Assembly (NCBI GenBank): GCA_036940085.1
Contig: JALLBK010000534.1
Coordinates: 1 to 12,431 of the forward strand
Length of the DNA stretch: 12,431 nucleotides
Origin: Discostella pseudostelligera
Taxonomy: Eukaryota; Bacillariophyta; Thalassiosirophyceae; Thalassiosirales; Thalassiosiraceae
Reading direction: 5' to 3'
Below are positions 7,178 through 12,431 of the stretch, one piece after another. The notes under the pieces were generated by a model, which made no database searches, was not told the DNA's origin, and saw only the letters and a list, made by a program, of their open reading frames with translations. Every line of letters begins with the position of its first letter. Position 1 is the first letter of the stretch. The position numbers and the translations under genes were made by a program.

Positions 7178-8029
7178 ATGAGCATGGGATCCGAGGAGGC
7201 ATCAGATATTATGGCAGGCAACGCGGCGGGAGCGGGAGGAGGATCTCCCGACGCCCTCAACTCAAAAATCAAGCCGCAGCCCACCTACCCCCCAAACCCC
7301 ACCCTCTACCTCAGCAACATTGATTGGTCCATCAAGAAACCTCTCCTCAAACGCAGTCTCCTCGCACTCTTTAGCCGTCATGGGAAGGTAATTGATGTCA
7401 TCGTCCTACGCGGTAACGCTAGTGGGGGCAAACCACTTCGAGGTCAGGCATGGGTAGTCTTTGAATCACTTGCGGCGGCCACTGCCGCAGTCGAGATGGA
7501 ACGTGGTTTCGTCTTCTTCGGACGACCACTCATGGTGAATTATGCCAAGGAGGTTAGTGATCGTATTGCCAAACGTGATGGGACATATAGTGCCAAAATT
7601 AAGGAGAAGAGGGCTGCTGCCAAGCGTAAGATAGAGGATGGAGTAGGAGAGGAGGGGGGTGATCAAGCCAAGAAAACAAAATTTGCCAGTGATGTGGTAG
7701 GGGGAGATGCCGCTTCTACTGATCTCAATGAAACTTCTCAATCTACGAATGATAATTCTGAGGTTGCAAAGAATACAGGTGGGTTCCATCCATCCACAAC
7801 GCCCTCATCCTATTTGTTGGCCAAGAATCTCCCATCCGAATGCAACGATATGATGTTGGCCATGTTATTTCGCCAATATTCTGGTTACAAGGAGGTGAAA
7901 TCATTTGGAAGGGGGCTGGCCATAATTGAATTTGGGAATGAGAACGAAGCTACGTCGGCTTTGAAGGGATTGAATGGGTTCAAGTTGACCACATCAGCTA
8001 CGCTTGATTTGACGTTTGGGGAGCGGTAG
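7178..8029 (+). CDS. U1A/U2B''/SNF-type snRNP protein with two RRMs
   Basis: The product is 283 residues in one exon. RRM1 has RNP2 LYLSNI (43-48) and RNP1 RGQAWVVF (88-95), and ends with a YAKEVSDRIAKRDGTY block diagnostic of the U1A/U2B'' family. A charged, disordered linker follows with basic runs (KEKRAAAKRK, KKTKF) that could serve nuclear import. RRM2 (about 212-283) begins YLLAKNLPSECNDMMLAML and includes GYKEVKSFGRGLAIIEF, also typical. Family members bind stem-loops of U1 and/or U2 snRNA within the spliceosome; one SNF-type protein may do both jobs. The first Met at 7178 has T at -3, while the Met at 7184 has a better context (AGC before ATG, G after), so the true start may be two codons in. 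The N-terminus is Gly/Ala-rich. The upstream E2F-like cluster suggests cell-cycle-linked expression. Confidence 0.92.
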   Translation: MSMGSEEASDIMAGNAAGAGGGSPDALNSKIKPQPTYPPNPTLYLSNIDWSIKKPLLKRSLLALFSRHGKVIDVIVLRGNASGGKPLRGQAWVVFESLAAATAAVEMERGFVFFGRPLMVNYAKEVSDRIAKRDGTYSAKIKEKRAAAKRKIEDGVGEEGGDQAKKTKFASDVVGGDAASTDLNETSQSTNDNSEVAKNTGGFHPSTTPSSYLLAKNLPSECNDMMLAMLFRQYSGYKEVKSFGRGLAIIEFGNENEATSALKGLNGFKLTTSATLDLTFGER

Positions 8030-8470
8030 GCACAGTATTTCAGTACATGAAAATAATATTTGGTCGAGGATAACGGCGGGGAATGGGATGCACCAGAACA
8101 ATGTTGTTTGTATCCACAGAGGCTTCAAACTTCAAGTATGAATAATTCATAGGTGATAGTGTGGTGCACAGATTATTGTGTCGACGACCGAGTAGAGATG
8201 ATGTGTTGTCCGATGAAGACGAATTCTGCTACTGTTCACTTGAAATAGGATTCAGCGAATTATTCATGGATTACTGCACATTATCTCTATTGCATTAACA
8301 TCATTACAATTTCAAAACACCTTTACACTGAATTGATGAGGCGATACATCTGTACATGCATCAAAGCCTGAGTTCTCTAGTGAACTTTGCGGCAGTGTTC
8401 TTTGTTGGAGGTAAGGTGCAAATAGTGCGAGGAGGTATCGTAGCCTTTCCGATATTCCATCAATCAGTCA
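8030..8470. other. Convergent 3' intergenic region
   Basis: These 441 bp separate the ends of two convergent genes and must hold both 3' UTRs and polyadenylation sites. A short palindrome (TATGAAT-A-ATTCATA, 8137-8151) is present. No gene or RNA was recognised. Confidence 0.45.
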
Positions 8471-9757
8471 TCAATCTTTTATTATAACAGAACCCGCAAG
8501 CAGCAATAAGAACACCACCCCCACCACTACCGCCGCAATGGTAATATCTGGTTGCCTAACATCCGCATGATGACCACAGAAAAAAGTCCCACACGGCATC
8601 GCCCTACTTGCAATAACTTCATCTAACATTCGCCGGTAGATTGTGCTATCTACCGCCATGACATATAGATCCGGCGGTAGACACCTTTTCTTCTGACGAC
8701 ATCGGTTACATCCTCGATAGGCGTTGATGGGATCTTCCTCGTCCACTGTATGAAATTCAACGAATAGTTCATCCTCGTCATCGATTAGCTTGCGCTTATA
8801 GACACAACCTGCTTCTAATTGACTGTCCATCAAGATTCGAAAGCCATCCTTGGGTAGCTGGAACTGGATCCGGCCAGAGTCAGTCACACCCTTGAATAAG
8901 GATGACTTTGCCATATCGGTGGTGACGGAAATTGCGGATGCATCCGACCTGTTACGCTGATGACGACTGCTTGGATTTATGGTGAATTCAATACTTTCAA
9001 TGGATTGTAGTCGGGAAGGATTGTGATAATCGGACGTTGTTGCACCATACCCTCCACCATTACTGTCGTGTCTACAGTCGATGGAAAGCAGTGGACCATC
9101 GCTTCCACTTCGAGATCTATTGTATGTTATTGGTTTGGGAGGAGCACCACCCCAGCGTGGATTTGGAAGCTTTTTCAACAAGTCAGCTTTTGTAATAGTT
9201 CGTCCGGATCGCGAGCCGATACTTGAACTTCCACTTGCACCTCCCTCCATCACTCTCGGAGCTGACATGGAGCGGCGATGAATATATTTTTCACGAGCAG
9301 TATTTCCGGACGGTATAGATAATTCAGCCTGTCGAGGTGGTGTCGATGGACGTGGTGGTAACTTCAATCGATTAGGGCCACCCCACGTAGGTGAAGATAT
9401 CGGTACGACCTCTTTGTTGAAGGGATGCATGGGATCTGAATGCGGCGGCGGCGGCGGCAACCCAAAATCTGAAAAAGACCGGACATGGTTAATTACCCTT
9501 GATGGAGGCAAGGGTTCTATACGTCTCGACATTGGTGATGGAGGTAAGTTGGATGGCGGCTTGGGCGGCTCTCCATAATATTTTGGTGCGTGCGGCGGCC
9601 TGGATCTGGTAGGTGAGATCTTCTGTTGCTGCGGTGTCCATGCGTTCGCGTTCGCGTTTGCCCAGTCACCATCTCCTTCTCGACCCCCACCCCCACCCCC
9701 ACCTCCTACTCCATGTTGCTGACGCAGGAGGGCAGCAAATTCATCCTTTGTTGCCAT
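8471..9757 (-). CDS. Tail-anchored proline-rich protein with C-terminal Cys/His module
   Basis: The family is not recognised. The chosen start (MATKDEFAALLRQQ) gives 428 residues; the frame also contains an ATG six codons upstream at 9775. Residues 1-300 are low complexity: Gly8, an Ala-Asn repeat, proline-rich runs and several basic-Ser motifs (HVRSFSDF, RRSMSAPR, YNRSRSGS, RNRSDAS) that look like kinase or 14-3-3-type sites. The conserved-looking part is the C-terminal ~130 residues. It holds Cys at 350, 353, 359, 389 and 394 and His at 396-397 (C-x2-C-x5-C-x29-C-x4-C-G-H-H), possibly zinc-binding. A hydrophobic helix at 405-426 (ITIAAVVVGVVFLLLLAGSV) ends two residues before the stop. With no signal peptide, this predicts a tail-anchored protein with the long disordered part facing the cytosol. 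Function unknown. Confidence 0.8.
   Translation of the reverse strand: MATKDEFAALLRQQHGVGGGGGGGGREGDGDWANANANAWTPQQQKISPTRSRPPHAPKYYGEPPKPPSNLPPSPMSRRIEPLPPSRVINHVRSFSDFGLPPPPPHSDPMHPFNKEVVPISSPTWGGPNRLKLPPRPSTPPRQAELSIPSGNTAREKYIHRRSMSAPRVMEGGASGSSSIGSRSGRTITKADLLKKLPNPRWGGAPPKPITYNRSRSGSDGPLLSIDCRHDSNGGGYGATTSDYHNPSRLQSIESIEFTINPSSRHQRNRSDASAISVTTDMAKSSLFKGVTDSGRIQFQLPKDGFRILMDSQLEAGCVYKRKLIDDEDELFVEFHTVDEEDPINAYRGCNRCRQKKRCLPPDLYVMAVDSTIYRRMLDEVIASRAMPCGTFFCGHHADVRQPDITIAAVVVGVVFLLLLAGSVIIKD
9684..9701 (-). repeat. G-rich hexanucleotide repeat in coding sequence
   Basis: Three perfect CCCCCA units on the plus strand give GGGGG runs separated by T on the coding strand and encode part of the Gly8 tract. 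With the neighbouring GGAGG this could fold as a G-quadruplex. A GCGAAC hexamer repeat encoding Ala-Asn lies just downstream in the gene (9638-9660), and a GGC/GCC run encoding prolines lies near 9443-9457. Confidence 0.75.
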
Positions 9758-10341
9758 GACTCTGATTGTGTACATGAAATGTTGTTGCTATCGGATGGAC
9801 AAGATCACAGTATCAATATTCAGCTGAAACACACAGTCAAGGAGAGGATCTGCGGCTTAAGCAATGCAACTCAAACGTCGGCACCGAATCACCTGTGAAG
9901 TGCAACATGAAGCCCCATCGTCTGCGCTGTTGCTGCCTTCAATAATCATAGTAAGGTAATGGTATGGTTGGCGCTATCGGCGCCAGCTTCATTATTGAGC
10001 TCATGTTCATGTTTGACGAGTTGATGTGACGGAGAAAATAATGAAGTGCGCAGTGCATTTCATGTGAAATAATATTGATTCCTACGTAGAATCCCAGTAG
10101 AATCTCATGGAAATTCATGTGCATCTTGCATCGTCGGATGCATGCAAAATGAATGAAACCGGAGGTCAAACACAAGCAATGTTAGATAGTGAAATCCAAT
10201 TACCGATTTGCAATGATTGGTAAAGATGCAAAAATTCAGACAGCATTCAGACAAGAATGTAATTGTAGTTTCTCTATGAATGTTGATTGTCGGAAGTAGA
10301 GTGATTGGTCAATTGGATCAAAAGATGAATGACACTCTGTT
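9758..10341. other. Intergenic region between two minus-strand genes
   Basis: The 584 bp must include the 3' end of the CRAL-TRIO gene transcript and the promoter of the tail-anchored protein gene. A 78-codon minus-strand frame at 9939-10175 has no motif and is not supported. Small imperfect palindromes (GATTC-CTACGTA-GAATC near 10077; GCATC-GTCG-GATGC near 10128) are present without clear meaning. Confidence 0.4.
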
Positions 10342-11454
10342 TCAACCCACAATTGAGTTCGGCATTGGACTCGTTTGCTCTGCAACAAAAGAACGCCTCC
10401 TCGTCTTTTCCAAGACATTCAAACTGTCCTCGTCAACAAACTCCCTCAACTTCTCTTGCAAGCCATCACCAGAACTAATAACTATAACCTTACTCGAAGT
10501 GTCTGGATCCAAGAATTTTCGTGCTGCACTCCACACCCAACTGGCAGACAGAGGCATCGGAAATAAGACTAATCTTTCCAACCTCTCGGGGTAGTTACTT
10601 CCTAATAACGAAGCAGTAGATTGAATGAATGGGAGAGCTGACCAAGGAGTAGGATTAGCCCAACCTCGTCCACCACGAACATCACAAAAAAGGGTGATTC
10701 GCTCAGATGTCCATCTGCAGAGGCGACGATCGAGGTAGAGTGCAACTGCTAAAGAGTAGGTTTGCGCTGTGGCGATTGATAGATCAAGACGGAACGGAAG
10801 AATGTGCAGTATCCGTGTCCCATCTTTGCATCGTGGTGGCGGTTGCGATGATGCATTGGTTGGATTCGCTTTATTTTCAGATCGAATGATATTGACAAAC
10901 TTTTCTTCATAGGAACAGATAATCTGTGGCAATTTTGTCACATACTCGGGTACATGTCGCTTCGTAATGATGGAGATTGCGATTTGAGCTGAAGCATTCC
11001 AATCTTCCTCATCTTTGTCTGCAAAGGATTGATCAAACACGCGGATACTTCCTTCTGATTCCAGTGCATTCTCATTGTGTGAAGTGCTACCATCAGCCTC
11101 AGCACTCGATTCCAAGCCGCAAGCTGACCTCCATTTGAGGAAATCTCCTAAACGTTTCGACGCCGCTTCCTCATTCTGTTTGACGGCAGTAAAAAATCTT
11201 TCGCATTCGGCAGGTGTGGCCCCAGGATTATTGCTTTGTAAATTTTGAATTGCACATTCTCGAGTCGAAATATTCGGAGTAGACATTTTGGCTGGCATTT
11301 GTTTCGATGCCACCGCCTCTCTTCTACCGTGTTGTATTTGTTGTTGATGTACCGGACGGCGGTTTAGCACAGGATGCGATCGAACCAATTTTCTGCTGAC
11401 GGATCCGATGGTCAGACACATCATTATTACCAATGGAAGAGTAAAAGTTTGCAT
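10342..11454 (-). CDS. CRAL-TRIO (Sec14-like) lipid-transfer domain protein
   Basis: From the ATG at 11454 the product is 370 residues. Residues ~78-110 (ATPAECERFFTAVKQNEEAA, ending FLKWR) match the helical CRAL-TRIO N-terminal region. Residues ~212-335 form the lipid-binding fold: RILHILPFRLD, a segment ITLFCDVRGGRGW, and the hallmark NYPERLERLVLFPMP followed by FLDPDTSSKVIVIS. Sec14-type proteins bind phosphoinositides or other lipids and move or present them between membranes. The start is uncertain. The ATG at 11454 adds a hydrophobic segment (LPLVIMMCLTIGSV) that could anchor or target the protein but has a weak context. The ATG at 11286 (AAAATGTCT, good context) would give a 314-residue soluble protein. 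The frame is open back to 11784, but a strong splice donor and acceptor upstream suggest that part is leader and intron. Confidence 0.82.
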   Translation of the reverse strand: MQTFTLPLVIMMCLTIGSVSRKLVRSHPVLNRRPVHQQQIQHGRREAVASKQMPAKMSTPNISTRECAIQNLQSNNPGATPAECERFFTAVKQNEEAASKRLGDFLKWRSACGLESSAEADGSTSHNENALESEGSIRVFDQSFADKDEEDWNASAQIAISIITKRHVPEYVTKLPQIICSYEEKFVNIIRSENKANPTNASSQPPPRCKDGTRILHILPFRLDLSIATAQTYSLAVALYLDRRLCRWTSERITLFCDVRGGRGWANPTPWSALPFIQSTASLLGSNYPERLERLVLFPMPLSASWVWSAARKFLDPDTSSKVIVISSGDGLQEKLREFVDEDSLNVLEKTRRRSFVAEQTSPMPNSIVG

Positions 11455-11461
11455 CCAGGAA

Positions 11462-11684
11462 CTGAAAAGGAGAAATGCACACTGGATGACCCAAAAGCGA
11501 AGAATATCATCCGCAGATATTTGAAGTGTGTAGGTGGGCGCAGTTGAATCAATACAAGTTTGAAGCGGTTCCAACGGAGCCAAGCGCAGGGTAGGAGGAT
11601 GAGGTGAGTGTGACGACCTTGTCGGGAAGTAGAAGAATAGAAGAAAGCCATTGGTGATAGGGAGGTTCGATACGATGCGCTTAC
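11462..11684 (-). other. Possible 5' UTR intron of the CRAL-TRIO gene
   Basis: On the minus strand a donor (GAAG then GTAAGC) at 11684 and a pyrimidine-rich acceptor (TTTCTCCTTTTCAG) ending at 11462 would remove 223 bp, just before the ATG at 11454. No upstream ATG joins in frame across this splice, so it would be a leader intron. Its first exon would lie very near or inside the end of the repeat-protein gene (stop at 11745). Signals are good, but there is no transcript evidence. Confidence 0.45.
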
Positions 11685-11744
11685 CTTCCTCTCGGATCAT
11701 TCGAGGGAAATGCCAACACCGAAAATCCTCGTAATTTGTACTTC

Positions 11745-12431
11745 TCATGCAGTATGGCCTAACAATTCTCTCGCTCCTTTCCAATTATTTGCTCGAAGAC
11801 GTTTGTATAAATCGTTCGATTTGTTTGCACCCCCACTGTTGTATATTTCCATGAGTCTGCCAAACTGATTTTTCTTCACCACACGAGCGACAATTGTTGT
11901 CGTCCCAAAGATAAGGCAGAAATGATGTAACTCTAGAATATCGAACCACCTACACATCTCTTCATTCGTACTTGGATTCAGAAGGCGACATGCAATTCCC
12001 CCACTCATGAATGTGTGAAACTTTTCACGTGTTACCTTCTCATACCATTGATCCAGTATTGTCCAAGATGTTGCATTTTCAAGCATCTTTGCATTGAGAG
12101 GGATGAAAGTTGCAAATGCATCTTTTCCAAGCTTGTTTATCCAAAACTTTAGATTCTCAACATAACCAGGTTTTAGAAGACGACTAACAACCCCTGCAGA
12201 CATGGATGTAACAAACTTGTCTTCGAGTAATATCATTAACTCATCCATTATCTCGATAAAGCCAGGTTTGCACAGGTGGGCAGCTAGTGAACTCGTCATG
12301 AGAGTTGCGAATTTCTTGTTGTTGTTGATTTTTTTCCTTAAATCATTGATTCTCTCAATGAAGCCAGGTTCCTGGAGTCGACATGCAACACTGTCCGACA
12401 TAAAAGTGACGAACTGTTTGTCAGTGTCAAA
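11745..12431 (-). CDS. Partial protein of ~33-residue helical repeats, C-terminal part
   Basis: The frame is open to the window edge, so the N-terminus is missing; 228 residues are visible, ending at TGA 11745-11747. It is made of tandem units of 32-34 residues starting near 12416, 12314, 12218, 12119, 12023 and 11924. The consensus is roughly KFxTFMSxxVAxRLxxPGF, then IExxxxWxxKLxxD. The pattern of small and hydrophobic residues suggests two helices per unit, as in alpha-solenoid proteins that bind other proteins or nucleic acids. Repeats decay toward the C-terminus: the fourth lacks the PGF block and the sixth is barely recognisable. A short non-repeat tail (YNSGGANKSNDLYKRLRANN) is rich in Lys, Arg and Asn. 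No named domain was recognised and the function is unknown. Confidence 0.75.
   Translation of the reverse strand, partial: FDTDKQFVTFMSDSVACRLQEPGFIERINDLRKKINNNKKFATLMTSSLAAHLCKPGFIEIMDELMILLEDKFVTSMSAGVVSRLLKPGYVENLKFWINKLGKDAFATFIPLNAKMLENATSWTILDQWYEKVTREKFHTFMSGGIACRLLNPSTNEEMCRWFDILELHHFCLIFGTTTIVARVVKKNQFGRLMEIYNSGGANKSNDLYKRLRANNWKGARELLGHTA
12024..12416 (-). repeat. Four consecutive protein-level repeats
   Basis: Units of 102, 96, 99 and 96 bp encode related 32-34-residue repeats. The similarity is clear in protein (KFxTxMSxxxxxRLxxPG) but weak in DNA, so the duplication is old. A fifth unit lies at 11925-12023 and a worn sixth at about 11829-11924. The series probably continues outside the window, since the residues before the first unit (DTDK) match the inter-unit linkers. 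Confidence 0.7.

Noticed and set aside
8137..8151. 15-bp palindrome TATGAAT-A-ATTCATA in the convergent 3' region
   Set aside because: It is short, AT-only at its core and has no partner sites. It could be part of a 3' end signal, but nothing supports a specific role.
10077..10145. Two short imperfect palindromes in the 9758-10341 intergenic region
   Set aside because: Stems of about 5 bp are expected by chance in a region this long.
9939..10175. 78-codon minus-strand frame between the two minus-strand genes
   Set aside because: It has no motif and an odd composition (Met- and His-rich), consistent with chance.
11744..11748. ATGA overlap between the repeat-gene stop and an ATG in the long CRAL-TRIO frame
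   Set aside because: This resembles bacterial coupled translation, but the window is clearly eukaryotic and strong splice signals lie between this ATG and the domain.

Overview
The window looks like nuclear DNA from a diatom, most likely a centric one. The genes are compact and intron-poor, with short GT-AG introns of 76 and 89 bp. One gene encodes a bestrophin-type channel whose N-terminus reads as a two-part plastid presequence (signal peptide, then an ASAFAP-like junction, then a Ser/Arg-rich stretch), which is typical of algae with secondary plastids. The rest of the gene content (SET domain, U1A/U2B''-type RRM protein, CRAL-TRIO protein) is generally eukaryotic. The species cannot be named from the sequence alone. 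One ambiguous base at 1326 points to a draft assembly.

Layout. Positions 1-2899 look like mobile or repeat-derived DNA. Two head-to-head genes share a 93-bp gap: a partial minus-strand ORF (1-297) and a plus-strand gene with one intron and one apparent frameshift (391-1520). Next comes an AT-rich stretch, then the 3' end of a decayed Ty1/copia retrotransposon: reverse transcriptase/RNase H remnants, a polypurine tract and a probable 3' LTR (1961-2899). Host genes start at 3272. They are a SET-domain protein with a signal-peptide-like N-terminus (3272-4312, +), a plastid-targeted bestrophin (5230-6758, +, one intron), a two-RRM U1A/U2B''/SNF-type spliceosomal protein (7178-8029, +), a tail-anchored proline-rich protein with a Cys/His module (8471-9757, -), a CRAL-TRIO (Sec14-like) protein (10342-11454, -), and the 3' part of a protein built from ~33-residue repeats (11745-12431, -).

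The host genes do not form an obvious pathway; they look like ordinary neighbours in a compact eukaryotic genome. The points most worth a second look are these: a cluster of E2F-like elements upstream of the RRM gene, with a 14-bp motif repeated exactly and a third, inverted near-copy; the unfamiliar repeat protein; the Cys/His tail-anchored protein; the secretory-type SET protein with an altered NHS motif; and the head-to-head gene pair, which may be an undescribed transposon. I see no CRISPR array, no rRNA and no convincing tRNA.
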